A stretch of DNA of 64,000 bases from Subsaximicrobium wynnwilliamsii (GCF_007997225.1 NZ_VORM01000006.1:124001-188000); one strand, 5' to 3'. Counted from the first letter of the stretch, positions 1 through 9,541 are shown. Program-made: numbers and translations. The notes: generated by a model not told the origin, from the sequence alone.

Positions 1-755
1 CTGCGCACATAAGGACTAAGGGGTTTTGCAAGGAAACGCTTGAGGATGCAGTAAACCAGAGCCTGAAACGTCTTAAGACCGATTATATTGACCTCTTTCA
101 ATTGCATTGGCCAGAGCGCAATGCCAATTATTTCGGGGTTCGGGATTATAAGATTGATGCGGAAGAGCGCTGGCAAGATAATTTCAACGAGATTTTACAA
201 GTTTTTGATGGCATCATTAAATCTGGGAAAATACGTGAGATAGGAATTTCAAACGAAAAAGCTTGGGGTACGATGCGCTATTTGGAAGAAGCGAAAACAC
301 ATGGGCTGCCCAAAATGATCACGATTCAAAATCCGTATTCGCTGTTGAACCGCACTTTTGAAGGCGATTTAGCCGAAATTTCCTATCGTGAAAATATAGG
401 GTTGCTGGCTTACTCGCCATTGGCCTGTGGCGTACTTACCGGAAAATACATTCAAGGAAAAGACACGAAAGATTCGCGTCTCAATTTATTTGAACGATTT
501 TCAAGATACAGCAGCCAAAACTGTACGGAAGCGACGAAATGTTATCTCAAAATTGCTGAAGACCACAACCTAAGCATGACGCAAATGGCCTTGGCTTTTG
601 TGAATCAACAAGCCTTTTTGACCAGCAACATTATTGGAGCCACCTCTGCAGCACAATTATCGGAAAACATTGATAGTATCGACATCCATTTGAATGAAGA
701 AATCCTTGGAGCCATCAACGAAGTCCATGAGGCGCAACCCAATCCTGCGACTTAG
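1..755 (+). CDS. tas: Aldo/keto reductase, Tas-like (5' end outside window)
   Basis: NAD(P)H-dependent oxidoreductase of the aldo/keto reductase superfamily, expected to be cytosolic. The reading frame is open from base 3, so the gene enters the window already in progress and the N-terminal third, with the catalytic Asp/Tyr/Lys, is missing. What remains matches the E. coli Tas protein closely in order: LKRLKTDYIDLFQLHWPER, then GKIREIGISNE, TIQNPYSLLNR, LLAYSPLACGVLTGKY, and the cofactor-binding tail around GATSAAQLSENI. The family is recognised with confidence; its physiological substrate is not known, and the tas name rests on similarity only. No gene follows for about 420 bases. Confidence 0.9.
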   Translation, partial: AHIRTKGFCKETLEDAVNQSLKRLKTDYIDLFQLHWPERNANYFGVRDYKIDAEERWQDNFNEILQVFDGIIKSGKIREIGISNEKAWGTMRYLEEAKTHGLPKMITIQNPYSLLNRTFEGDLAEISYRENIGLLAYSPLACGVLTGKYIQGKDTKDSRLNLFERFSRYSSQNCTEATKCYLKIAEDHNLSMTQMALAFVNQQAFLTSNIIGATSAAQLSENIDSIDIHLNEEILGAINEVHEAQPNPAT

Positions 756-1113
756 AGAATCTCAGTTCTTTTTTCAATTCTTCGATTTTCAAAATACCCA
801 CAAAAGGCAAACACAGCTTAATGGGATTATTTGCGGAAAACACATCAATACTTGCCAAATACTTCAGGATGAAAAATCAATTTCAAGATGCAACAGCTTC
901 GTTCTGCCATTCTAAATTAGAGTTGTAACACATAGACACATAAATCCTTTCCGCAGCAATAAAGCATATAGTTGTGCGATTTTTGAGGAAATTAAAGGCT
1001 GTGCAATTCGCATTCCGAAAATATATTGCAAACTAAAATTCGTGAAACGTTTTGAATTACCAAGCAAAAACCCTTTTTACTTTATAAAACAAAATTTTAC
1101 GCTTAAAAAAAAG
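756..1113. other. Intergenic region without a supported gene
   Basis: No convincing gene, RNA or repeat was found. An AT-rich plus-strand frame stays open for roughly 80 codons towards the hairpin at 1114 but has no ATG and shows no recognisable motif. This looks like non-coding or decayed sequence. Confidence 0.5.
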
Positions 1114-1151
1114 AAAACGTCCAACCCACATAAAGTGAGCTGGACGTTTTT
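1114..1151 (-). terminator. Intrinsic terminator of the downstream-facing lipoprotein gene
   Basis: Arms AAAACGTCCA and TGGACGTTTT pair perfectly, extended by a partly paired CCCAC/GTGAG segment around an ATAAA loop. On the minus strand the hairpin is followed by a run of eight T, and it begins about 25 nt after the stop codon of the lipoprotein gene at 1176. T residues also follow on the plus strand, so it may work in both directions. Confidence 0.75.
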
Positions 1152-1175
1152 AGAAACTAAATAACCAACCAAAAT

Positions 1176-2138
1176 TTAGTTTCTTGTGCTATGTCTTGGA
1201 TTTGCTTTTTTAGGCGTTTTTTGTTTGCGTTTTTTCAGAAACACTTCTGTATTTTTATTAGTGGCATCTCCTTTTTCAGCGGTCTCTGCAGCCCTTAGGT
1301 ATTGGATATAACCTCGACCAGAGAACTCATAAATGGTGCCAGATGTTTGATGAAACAATTCTATGCGCTGATCATTGATAACGCTTAGTTCAAAATATTC
1401 ATTGTTGAAGTAATCATAATCTAATGTTAATGTTTTTAGAGCGCTGTTGTTGCTAAGATTCCCAACACCGTAAACGCCCATATAATCCCAAAAAATGCTA
1501 TTTGGATTATTCAAATTGACATCTCGAGAGCTACGGAATTCTGAATCATTCCCACCAGACAAAAACTGCAAATAGGTTTCGTTGTCAAAATCGTTCAATG
1601 CTCCAAATTGACTGGTATAAGTTTTTTCCCAAGCTTCATATTCTTGAAGAAAATAATGGATGTTGTCATAAAACACAAAGTCATAGTCAAAGGTATTGCG
1701 TTGGTATCCGTTTAGAAAATACGAGGTATCGTTAAACGGGTTGTAAAGTTCAATGGTATTATAATCAATTTGAAAGATGTCAAAGGTTTGATAGCCATCC
1801 ACATCGTGATTCACATCCAAAATCCCATCAAAGGCATCGTAAGTGCCCACATCAATACCAAATCCGTTGCCCTGGCTACCAAAGCCCACGAGGTTATTAT
1901 TGGCATAAAGCACCCCATTTCTAAAGGATAAGGTAAAGGCAATCTGCAAAAAGGGTGTTTCTCCAGCACCAAGCGTTTGATTGACATCTACATACCAAAG
2001 CTCGTAAGTATTGAGCATTTGATTGACCGAAGTTGGTGGCGTTTCCCCCAAATCATCAACAATAATCTCCTCTTTATAACACGAGGTAAGAAAGACAGCC
2101 AGTAGTGCGAAGCCTAAAAGTAGTTTAGTGGTTTTCAT
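1176..2138 (-). CDS. Putative surface-exposed lipoprotein, unknown function
   Basis: A 320-residue protein with a lipoprotein signal: basic start, hydrophobic stretch, then Cys20 in FLTSC. The residues after the Cys (Y-K-E-E) resemble the lipoprotein export signal that sends flavobacterial lipoproteins to the cell surface; that inference is by analogy. The mature part is rich in Asn, Asp, Tyr and Phe, as in extracellular beta-rich proteins, and contains repeated Y/F-D motifs. The last ~24 residues change sharply to a Lys/Arg-rich tail (KKRKQKTPKK). I do not recognise a catalytic motif. It is monocistronic, with its own terminator, and divergent from gpsA. Confidence 0.8.
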   Translation of the reverse strand: MKTTKLLLGFALLAVFLTSCYKEEIIVDDLGETPPTSVNQMLNTYELWYVDVNQTLGAGETPFLQIAFTLSFRNGVLYANNNLVGFGSQGNGFGIDVGTYDAFDGILDVNHDVDGYQTFDIFQIDYNTIELYNPFNDTSYFLNGYQRNTFDYDFVFYDNIHYFLQEYEAWEKTYTSQFGALNDFDNETYLQFLSGGNDSEFRSSRDVNLNNPNSIFWDYMGVYGVGNLSNNSALKTLTLDYDYFNNEYFELSVINDQRIELFHQTSGTIYEFSGRGYIQYLRAAETAEKGDATNKNTEVFLKKRKQKTPKKANPRHSTRN

Positions 2139-2236
2139 GCGTTTCGTTTTAAGAGATTACAAAGTGCTGTTTTTCAAAACCTGTGCCAAAAATGGAACTG
2201 AATATCTTTCAGCCTTTATAAACATTATATTTTATG

Positions 2237-2244
2237 TATTTTTG
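2237..2244 (+). promoter_or_regulatory. -7 box TATTTTTG before gpsA
   Basis: Matches the Bacteroidota -7 consensus TAnnTTTG and lies 25 nt before the gpsA start codon. No clear TTG -33 element at the usual distance. Confidence 0.45.
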
Positions 2245-2269
2245 GAGTAGAAACATCTAGTGAATCATT

Positions 2270-3271
2270 ATGAGTAAACCTTTAAAGTACGCCGTTTTTG
2301 GTGCAGGAAGTTGGGCCACCGCGATTGTGAAAATGCTATGTGAGAACTTGGATACTGTGGGCTGGTACATGCGCAGTGTTTATACAAAGGAACACTTATT
2401 GAAAGAGCAGCACAATCCCAGCTATTTAAGTTCGGTAGAATTTAAACCCTCCCAACTCAAATTAAGCAACGACATCAACGAAATGGCCAAATGGGCCGAT
2501 GTATTGGTTTTTGTGATCCCTTCGGCATTCATCCATTCTGAACTGGAGAAACTCACGGTGGATATTTCGAAAAAAACCATAGTTTCAGCAGTCAAGGGTA
2601 TCATGCCCGAAACCGGTAAATTGGTGGGCGAGCATTTTAATGATGATTATAAGATTCCGTTAGAGCACATCGCAGTGATCGCTGGCCCATGCCATGCCGA
2701 GGAGGTGGCTTTAGAGCGTCTTTCCTATCTCACGATTGCCTGCACAGATCAAGAATTGGGTCAAACCATAGCCAACGCGCTATCCAGTGATTACATCAAT
2801 ACTAGGGTTAGCGATGATGTGATTGGGATTGAATATGCCGTCATGCTCAAAAACATTTATGCCATTGCAGCCGGCATCGCACATGGTTTAGGCTATGGCG
2901 ATAATTTTCAAAGTGTGCTTATGAGTAATGCCATACGCGAGATGAAACGTTTTATCAATAAAATGCACAAAATGAAACGTAATATCAACGATTCGGCTTA
3001 TTTGGGAGATTTATTGGTAACAGGTTATTCTGCATTTTCACGAAACCGCATGTTTGGCAACATGGTTGGGAAAGGCTACACCGTAAAATCGGCACAAATG
3101 GAGATGAATATGGTCGCAGAGGGGTATTACGCGACTAAAAGTGCCAAGCAACTCAACATTAAGAACACAAAAAAAACCAAGTTGCCCATCATAGATGCAG
3201 TCTATGCAATTTTATATGAAAACAAGAACCCTAAAAAGGTATTTCAAAAATTGACTGAAAAATTGAATTGA
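2270..3271 (+). CDS. gpsA: Glycerol-3-phosphate dehydrogenase [NAD(P)+]
   Basis: Reduces dihydroxyacetone phosphate to sn-glycerol 3-phosphate in the cytosol, supplying the backbone for phospholipid synthesis. The N-terminal dinucleotide-binding motif GAGSWATA lies at about residues 11-18, the conserved AGPCHAEEVA segment near 142-151, and the catalytic Lys in MLKNIYAIAAGI near 194. The C-terminal helical domain carries GDLLVTGYSAFSRN, the flavobacterial form of the family's DL..T..S..SRN signature. At 333 residues it is full length. It is a single-gene unit with a TAnnTTTG box upstream. The C-terminal ~25 residues are Lys-rich. Confidence 0.96.
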   Translation: MSKPLKYAVFGAGSWATAIVKMLCENLDTVGWYMRSVYTKEHLLKEQHNPSYLSSVEFKPSQLKLSNDINEMAKWADVLVFVIPSAFIHSELEKLTVDISKKTIVSAVKGIMPETGKLVGEHFNDDYKIPLEHIAVIAGPCHAEEVALERLSYLTIACTDQELGQTIANALSSDYINTRVSDDVIGIEYAVMLKNIYAIAAGIAHGLGYGDNFQSVLMSNAIREMKRFINKMHKMKRNINDSAYLGDLLVTGYSAFSRNRMFGNMVGKGYTVKSAQMEMNMVAEGYYATKSAKQLNIKNTKKTKLPIIDAVYAILYENKNPKKVFQKLTEKLN

Positions 3272-3455
3272 TTTTTAGAAGTCCCATTAGCTGTTAGCAG
3301 AAAAAATGATAACATTAATCATATCGAAGCTTCAGTGACGAAACATCGAAATCCAAATCATTCCAGCTCTTGAACTCAGGATCTAACCGAAAAATCTTAT
3401 TTGATTTTAGCACCTGGCCCATCAATAACCCATGGCTCAACCTAATAAGCCAAGG

Positions 3456-3851
3456 CTATTTCATCAAAACCCCTTTCAATTGCATAAGCGGGATCTTTTG
3501 TAAGGCGTTTTCATTGATTGTGTTTTTTTTGAAGGTATAGGTTTTATCAAAAAGTTGATTGCCCTCAAAAAACGAAACCTTAAATTCATTGTTCAAGGCC
3601 AATAACCGTTCTTGCATAAATTCAATCTTGGCGTAGCTCCTTGCTGGCAACAGTTTTAGACTGTGCCGCATCACTGGTGTGATCTTGTCTTTAGAAAACC
3701 CTTTGGACGCAATTAAGACAGTATCCAAATCAACGTCCTTATTATTGATGATGTAGGCGTTCCAATCCATCGTTTTGTATTCGTGATGCTCTTCTTGCAC
3801 TATAGCAACGAAGACGTTATCTACTTTTGGGATTATAATATCTTTTTTCAT
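3456..3851 (-). CDS. Conserved small protein, unknown function
   Basis: About 131 residues from the internal ATG at 3851 (MKKDIIIPKVDNV); an in-frame ATG six codons upstream at 3869 is also possible. I prefer the inner start because it gives the family-like beginning and an A-rich upstream stretch. No signal peptide or membrane segment. The sequence alternates hydrophobic and charged residues as in a compact beta-rich domain (VFVAIVQEE, DTVLIASKGF, YAKIEFMQERLLAL). I do not recognise a functional motif. It lies between gpsA (convergent) and the EEP gene on the same strand, about 65 nt downstream of it. Confidence 0.65.
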   Translation of the reverse strand: MKKDIIIPKVDNVFVAIVQEEHHEYKTMDWNAYIINNKDVDLDTVLIASKGFSKDKITPVMRHSLKLLPARSYAKIEFMQERLLALNNEFKVSFFEGNQLFDKTYTFKKNTINENALQKIPLMQLKGVLMK

Positions 3852-3917
3852 AAATGAATTTTGATGCATTCAAGGCTATTATGAATTGTTGAAAAATCAA
3901 TTCCGAAGCAAAATACG

Positions 3918-5003
3918 TTAATTATCATCTTTTACCTCCTTTATAAGATACACATATACTGGAAAGTGATCACTAAACCCATCTGTAAAACCACCATCTG
4001 AGAAGCTACGCAATGGATATCCTTTGTAGCGACCACGTTTATTGGTTAAGTATAACTTATTATAAATACCGGCTTTATATAATCTGAAGGATTCGTAATC
4101 CTCAGTATCAGTAAGCGGTTTGGTCATTACAATTTGGTCAAACAAACTCCAGGCATCTCTATAAGCTGTGGTGCCAAAGCCATCCTTTACAAACATATCT
4201 TCATAAGGGTTGTACAACCCTTTCAAGTCCAAATCTTCCTTATCGCTCTTTGTTTTAAGAACTTCCTTGAGACTGGCATTGGTTGGATCATCATTTAAAT
4301 CACCCATCATAAAAACTTTAGCGTAGGGGTCTTTAGCTTGCAGCGAATCAATAAGCCTTTTACTTACTTTTGCAGCTGCGACTCGGTTAGGTCTACTTTT
4401 AGCCTCACCTCCACTTCTTGAGGGCCAGTGATTGACAATAAGGTGGATGAGTTCTCCATCCAGCATACCGCTTACCAATAATTGGTCTCTAGTATATTTA
4501 CGTTCTCTAGAATTGCCGTCTTTAAATAGATCAACCTGGTGGCTACTGTGATTACTCGGTTTGAACAGTTTCTTTTGGTATAAAAGAGCCACATCGATTC
4601 CCCTAGCGTCTGGAGATTCATAGTGAATGATGCCATAATCCTTACCAAGCAATAAAGGGTCATTGACCAAATCTACTAATACGCTGCGATTTTCCACTTC
4701 GCAGACGCCAATTACCGCGGGACTGTTCCCTGAGACTTCTGCGCCAATATCTGCGACAACCCTTGCCATATTATGCACTTTCTTGGCGTAAACCTCTGCT
4801 CTATTGGTCTTCATTTCCATTATGGGACTGGCCTCGTCAAATTTTATAGGATCATTGATCGTATCAAACAAGTTTTCGAGATTATAAAAAGCCACGGTGT
4901 GGATTTTAAAGCGTCTCTCCTTATTAAGGTCTTGAGCGAGGCCATTAAAGCTTATCAAAAGACAGAGCAAGGCTATAGAAAAATGTATGGATTTCAAGTT
5001 CAT
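3918..5003 (-). CDS. Exported endonuclease/exonuclease/phosphatase family protein
   Basis: Metal-dependent phosphodiesterase of the EEP (DNase I-like) superfamily, likely periplasmic or secreted. From the ATG at 5003 it begins with a signal peptide (NLKSIHFSIALLCLLISFNGLAQ); the longer frame would start at a TTG at 5030. Family motifs appear in order: FYNLENLFD (metal-binding Asn), IGVCEVEN (catalytic Glu), ARGIDVALLY, LIVNHWPSR (catalytic His), MGDLNDDP (Asp/Asn) and SDHFPVYV at the C-terminus. It is divergent from a TonB-dependent receptor and DUF5689 lipoprotein, with 130 bp between. A role in extracellular nucleic acid or phosphodiester breakdown is inference. A non-exported paralogue lies at 23171. 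Confidence 0.88.
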   Translation of the reverse strand: MNLKSIHFSIALLCLLISFNGLAQDLNKERRFKIHTVAFYNLENLFDTINDPIKFDEASPIMEMKTNRAEVYAKKVHNMARVVADIGAEVSGNSPAVIGVCEVENRSVLVDLVNDPLLLGKDYGIIHYESPDARGIDVALLYQKKLFKPSNHSSHQVDLFKDGNSRERKYTRDQLLVSGMLDGELIHLIVNHWPSRSGGEAKSRPNRVAAAKVSKRLIDSLQAKDPYAKVFMMGDLNDDPTNASLKEVLKTKSDKEDLDLKGLYNPYEDMFVKDGFGTTAYRDAWSLFDQIVMTKPLTDTEDYESFRLYKAGIYNKLYLTNKRGRYKGYPLRSFSDGGFTDGFSDHFPVYVYLIKEVKDDN

Positions 5004-5133
5004 TAATATGAATTTTTCATAAGCATGCAAATGTCACTTCAAAAGTATGTAATTATTAGAAATAATCTTAATTTGCTGACTTTAAATAACTTAATATTCA
5101 ATAAAAGGAGGTTATTAATCTGAAAGTTTAGGC

Positions 5134-8004
5134 ATGAGGAAAAAATTGTTGATTTTTCTATTCGGAATGCTCTCCATATTTATATCTTTTGCCCAAGACA
5201 CTGTTGTTAAAGGCAGTGTGTTAGATGGCACGTCTGGTGATCCCATTCCTGATGTAACCATAACCATTGAAGAGACTACACAAAGTACCACCACCGACGC
5301 TAAAGGAGAGTTTCAATTTAAGACCATTATTCCCCTTGGCGAACAGATCTTAAAAGTGGAAAAAATAGGTTACAAAACAAAGCGCTACCCCATTGTCGTG
5401 AATAAAGGCAAAACCGTGGATATTAGTGGCATTACCTTGGATTACGACCAAAGTGACAAAAAAGACCTGTTTATCATCTCCATATCAGACGATAACCTCA
5501 ACAGTGAGGATGATGGCTTAACAGATAATGTTTCTGGTTTGCTACAAGCCTCTAGAGATGTTTATCTCAATGCTGCAGCCTTTGATTTTAGCGCGACCTT
5601 TTTTAGGCCAAGAGGTCTGGATAATGCAAATGGCAAGGTCTTGATCAACGGCATTGAAATGAACAAACAATTCAATGGCAGACCACAATGGGGCAATTGG
5701 GGCGGCCTAAACGATGTGCAGCGCAACCAAGAGTTTACCATGGGAAGTACTGCCAACGATTATACGTTTGGAGATCTAGCTGGCACCAATAATATTGTAA
5801 TGCGCGCCTCAAAATATAGTGAAGGCGGTCGCTTTTCATACGCTAGCTCTAACAGAAGCTACACAGATCGCGTTATGGCGAGTTACAGTTCTGGTTTGTT
5901 AAAAGGAGGCTGGGCCTACACTATATTAGCCTCTCGACGCTCTGGTGAGGAAGGATTTGTAGATGGAAGCTTATATGATTCAAATTCATTTTTTGCAGCT
6001 GTCGAAAAACAAATTAACGACAAACACAGCCTTAACTTTACTGCTATTTATGCCCAAAATAGACGGGGCAGATCCACAGCGATCACTCAAGAAGTGTTTG
6101 ATATTAAAGGCAACACCTACAACCCGTTTTGGGGTGCTCAAGCTGGCGAGATTAGAAATTCCAGAACCAGAGACATCCTAGAGCCAATTTTAATGTTGAA
6201 CCACTACTGGGATATCAGTTCAAAAACGCAATTAAACACCAACCTTGCCTACCAATTTGGCAAAATTGGAAACACCAGGATTGACAATGGTGGTACACGC
6301 TTGAGTAATTTCAATGGCCAACCCTCTTATATAGGAGGTGCAAGAAATCCTGATCCTGCTTATTACCAAAACCTGCCAAGTTATCAATTGCGATTTGACA
6401 ATTTAACGTCTTACAACTACCAACAAGCTTATTTGGCAGAGCAGAGCTTTAGAAATGATGGACAGTTGGATTGGACTGCGCTATACGGCGCCAATACAAG
6501 ACTGAGATCTAATGGTACCAGATTGGGTAATTCCACGTACGCCATTCAAGAAGATAGAAATGATGATAAGCAAATAAGCATCAACACTATTTTTGATACC
6601 GATTTGACCGATCGCATTCGATTGAACGCCTCATTACGCTTTAGAAAACTCAAATCTGAGAATTTTGCCATGCTAAAAGATTTGCTGGGAGGAACAGGGT
6701 TCTTGGATGTTGATTTTTTTGCTGAAGAACTCGGCCCAAACTCCACTTTAGGATTGGAAGACATTGCTCAAAGTGACCGTAACAATCCCAATAGAATCGT
6801 ACAGGAAGGTGATCGCTACAAATACAATTATGATATCAATGCGAACGTTTTCACTGGTTTTGCACAGCTACAATTTAAATACAATAAGATTGATTTTTAT
6901 GTAGGAGCCCATATTTCGCAAACCAATTACCAAAGAAATGGTTTATATGAAAATGGCAACTTCATAGGCTCTGGCCCCGAAGGTTCTTTTGGAAAAAGTG
7001 ATAAACTCAATTTTACAAACTATGGCGTAAAAGCAGGTGGTACTTACAAAATTACAGGTCGTCACTTAATAGATCTCAATGCAAGCTATTTCACCAAGGC
7101 ACCAACCATTAGAAATTCGTTTAGTAACGCGAGACAGAATAACAAGATTGTAAGTGGGTTGGATAGTGAGCAAATTCAAGCTATTGACTTGAGCTATATT
7201 TTTAGATCTCCAATTGTGAAGGCACGTTTGACCGGCTTTTATTCTGGATTTGAAAACGGTACTGATATTGGTTTCTATTATACTGAAGATCTTGCAGGTT
7301 TGGGATTGGATACTGGCGATGCCTTTGTTCAAGAAGTGATGACCAATATTGAAATTCGAAATCTTGGTGCAGAGTTAGGTATAGAGGCGCAAGTAACCCC
7401 AACTATAAAATTAAAAGCAGCAGCCTCTGCAGGGCAATACATTTACAACAACAATCCCAATCTTTATCTTAGCAGTGACGATTTTCAAGCTGAACTGCGC
7501 TTTGGGGATGGCAGCACAAAAATCAAGAACCTTCACGTTGCTGGTGGCCCAGAGATCGCGTATCAACTAGGTTTTGAATATCGAGACCCAGATTATTGGT
7601 GGATAGGTGCTACCTCAAACTTTTTCTCAAATGCCTATCTTGACGTCAGTAATTTGTCGAGATCGGCTAATTTTAGTACCGATTATGATGGGCAGCCTAT
7701 TGCTGATTACGATCCCGAAATCGCTAAAACGCTTCTAAAGCAAGAACAGTTTGACAACTACATGCTTGTTAATATTGTGGGAGGCAAATCATGGAAGATT
7801 GATGATTACTTTGTAGGTTTCTTTGCTACGATCAACAATGTTTTTGATAAAACCTATAAAACCGGTGGGTTTGAGCAATCCCGTTTGGCAACTTATGATC
7901 GCGTTTTGGAAGACGAGACAAGAGATACCGGCGAAGTATTTGGCTCCCGCTACTTTTTTGGTTTCGGTACCACCTATTATCTTAACTTTTACGTAAGATT
8001 CTGA
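5134..8004 (+). CDS. TonB-dependent outer-membrane receptor with carboxypeptidase-regulatory-like domain
   Basis: A 956-residue outer-membrane transporter. Signal peptide at residues 1-20 (cleavage after ISFA), then a carboxypeptidase-D-regulatory-like beta domain at about 22-105 (VVKGSVLDGTSGDPIPDVTI), a plug domain at about 115-240 (FRPRGLDNANGKVLINGIEMN), and a 22-strand-type barrel rich in aromatic and Asn residues ending in Phe. No SusD-like partner follows; instead a DUF5689 lipoprotein lies 67 nt downstream, probably co-transcribed. The divergent exported nuclease-like gene suggests that the receptor imports a product of its action, such as oligonucleotides or another phosphodiester. 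The substrate is not visible from the sequence. Confidence 0.93.
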   Translation: MRKKLLIFLFGMLSIFISFAQDTVVKGSVLDGTSGDPIPDVTITIEETTQSTTTDAKGEFQFKTIIPLGEQILKVEKIGYKTKRYPIVVNKGKTVDISGITLDYDQSDKKDLFIISISDDNLNSEDDGLTDNVSGLLQASRDVYLNAAAFDFSATFFRPRGLDNANGKVLINGIEMNKQFNGRPQWGNWGGLNDVQRNQEFTMGSTANDYTFGDLAGTNNIVMRASKYSEGGRFSYASSNRSYTDRVMASYSSGLLKGGWAYTILASRRSGEEGFVDGSLYDSNSFFAAVEKQINDKHSLNFTAIYAQNRRGRSTAITQEVFDIKGNTYNPFWGAQAGEIRNSRTRDILEPILMLNHYWDISSKTQLNTNLAYQFGKIGNTRIDNGGTRLSNFNGQPSYIGGARNPDPAYYQNLPSYQLRFDNLTSYNYQQAYLAEQSFRNDGQLDWTALYGANTRLRSNGTRLGNSTYAIQEDRNDDKQISINTIFDTDLTDRIRLNASLRFRKLKSENFAMLKDLLGGTGFLDVDFFAEELGPNSTLGLEDIAQSDRNNPNRIVQEGDRYKYNYDINANVFTGFAQLQFKYNKIDFYVGAHISQTNYQRNGLYENGNFIGSGPEGSFGKSDKLNFTNYGVKAGGTYKITGRHLIDLNASYFTKAPTIRNSFSNARQNNKIVSGLDSEQIQAIDLSYIFRSPIVKARLTGFYSGFENGTDIGFYYTEDLAGLGLDTGDAFVQEVMTNIEIRNLGAELGIEAQVTPTIKLKAAASAGQYIYNNNPNLYLSSDDFQAELRFGDGSTKIKNLHVAGGPEIAYQLGFEYRDPDYWWIGATSNFFSNAYLDVSNLSRSANFSTDYDGQPIADYDPEIAKTLLKQEQFDNYMLVNIVGGKSWKIDDYFVGFFATINNVFDKTYKTGGFEQSRLATYDRVLEDETRDTGEVFGSRYFFGFGTTYYLNFYVRF

Positions 8005-8052
8005 ACAAATTACAGCACAAGAAACCGTCCAAACAAATACCCTATCACTAGG

Positions 8053-8063
8053 AAAAAAAAAAA
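8053..8063 (+). repeat. A11 homopolymer between receptor and lipoprotein genes
   Basis: Eleven consecutive A bases flanked by GG on both sides, 8 nt before the DUF5689 start codon. A-rich leaders favour translation in Bacteroidota, and a run of this length is prone to length changes. Confidence 0.8.
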
Positions 8064-8071
8064 GGAATACC

Positions 8072-9463
8072 ATGAAAACAATTAATTTAACCCAAGTACT
8101 GCTACTGTTTTTAGGGATGGCAGTATTTAATAGCTGCGTGCAGGATGATGATTTTGATACGCCAGATACAAGCATTACGGAGCCTCAATTAGATGGAAAC
8201 ATTGTTTCTATTGCTTCAGTTAAAGGAAATGTAGCGCAATCTGGTGGACTTCATCTCTTTGAATTTGAAAATGGCCCAAGCGATTATATGGAAGGCTACG
8301 TGATTTCTTCAGATGAAGGCAGTAACTTTTTTGAAGAACTTGTGCTTCAGGATAAATTGGAAAATCCTACCGTAGGCATCAAAATAATGATCGATAACAG
8401 CCCGCTGTTCACAAGGTATGAAGTGGGTCGAAAAGTCTATGTGAAACTTAAGGATTTGAGTGCAGTTGACGATGATGGCGTGCTTACATTAGGCATTATC
8501 CCCAATGCCAATAATATTCAAAAAATCCCTGCTTTCTCAGAGACCGAAACACTAAGAAGATCTTCGGAAACTGGCATCTTGGTGCCTATGCCTTTGAGTA
8601 TTTCTGAATTCTCTGATGACAAAACCAACCTATGGATACGATTGGATAACGTGCAGTTTAATAGAAATCTAGTGATTAATGGAAATCAAACCACTTTTGC
8701 GGCAGAAATAGACGATAGCTTTGATGCAGAGCGTAGATTGGAAAGCTGCAATAGCAATGCTTCAACCATTTTCACGACCAGCACTTTTGCAGATTATAAG
8801 TCGTTGCACTTACCATCAAACAGTGGGTCAATGAATGCCATCTTAACCAAGAACTTCTTTGGCGATGCTTTCAACGTTACGGTAAACGCGCCTGAAGATA
8901 TTTTTTTTGATAATGACCAACGCTGCGATCCAAATGTTTTAGATTGCAATGGTGCTTCTGGAGGAGGACAGGATCTCTATTTTGAAAACTTTGAAGGCTT
9001 TGGATCCTATACAATCGAAGGCTGGACCAATGTAAACATAAGCGGCACCAATACCAATTGGTTAATCAACGGGTTTGGTGGCAATAATTATTCCCGCATC
9101 TCCGCCGCTTTCTCAGGCAATCAGGAAGCCGATGTTTGGTTGGTAACGCCAGTTATTGACCTAAATGTTACCACTGGCGAGCAGTTATCTTTTGATATTC
9201 AAGCAAGTTATGATACAGGTACTAACTTAACGGTACTTGTTACTACCAACTATACCGGCGATCCAACAACCACAGAGTGGCAACCTTTGGATGCTATTAT
9301 CCCAGTTGGCCCAAGTGCTGCTTTTGGTGATTTCGAAACCATTGGTCCAATAAATATTTCTTGTTTAGACGGCAACATCAATGTTGGGTTCTTCTATGAA
9401 GGTTCAGATCCTACTGCGACAACAAGATACCATCTTGACAATATCAAAGTGACCGGTAATTAA
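8072..9463 (+). CDS. DUF5689 lipoprotein with choice-of-anchor J domain
   Basis: A 463-residue surface lipoprotein. The lipoprotein Cys22 is followed by V-Q-D-D-D, an acidic export-type signal (inferred). Residues ~40-285 match the DUF5689 family, an OB-fold-like domain often found beside or fused to extracellular nucleases in Bacteroidota (recalled, not searched). Residues ~300-462 form a choice-of-anchor J (cleaved-adhesin-like) beta-sandwich, with DLYFENFEGFG at its start, TNWLINGFGGNNYSR, and the closing YHLDNIKVTG. It probably acts with the TonB receptor upstream, binding polymer or nucleic acid at the surface. No T9SS C-terminal sorting domain is present, consistent with lipid anchoring. 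Confidence 0.85.
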   Translation: MKTINLTQVLLLFLGMAVFNSCVQDDDFDTPDTSITEPQLDGNIVSIASVKGNVAQSGGLHLFEFENGPSDYMEGYVISSDEGSNFFEELVLQDKLENPTVGIKIMIDNSPLFTRYEVGRKVYVKLKDLSAVDDDGVLTLGIIPNANNIQKIPAFSETETLRRSSETGILVPMPLSISEFSDDKTNLWIRLDNVQFNRNLVINGNQTTFAAEIDDSFDAERRLESCNSNASTIFTTSTFADYKSLHLPSNSGSMNAILTKNFFGDAFNVTVNAPEDIFFDNDQRCDPNVLDCNGASGGGQDLYFENFEGFGSYTIEGWTNVNISGTNTNWLINGFGGNNYSRISAAFSGNQEADVWLVTPVIDLNVTTGEQLSFDIQASYDTGTNLTVLVTTNYTGDPTTTEWQPLDAIIPVGPSAAFGDFETIGPINISCLDGNINVGFFYEGSDPTATTRYHLDNIKVTGN

Positions 9464-9541
9464 TCTCTAATAAAAATGATAGACATAGAGAAATAAACCA
9501 AGGATTATGGTTTCTTTGTCAAATTATAAAACCATCCCACA

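Noticed and set aside
694-915. Plus-strand frame overlapping the end of the aldo/keto reductase gene
   Set aside because: The first third is a shifted frame of a clear gene; the rest has no motif and unlikely composition.
843-1165. Long start-less plus-strand open stretch reading FEEIKGCAIRIPKIYCKL
   Set aside because: No ATG, very high Lys/Ile content expected from AT-rich DNA, and it runs through the terminator hairpin.
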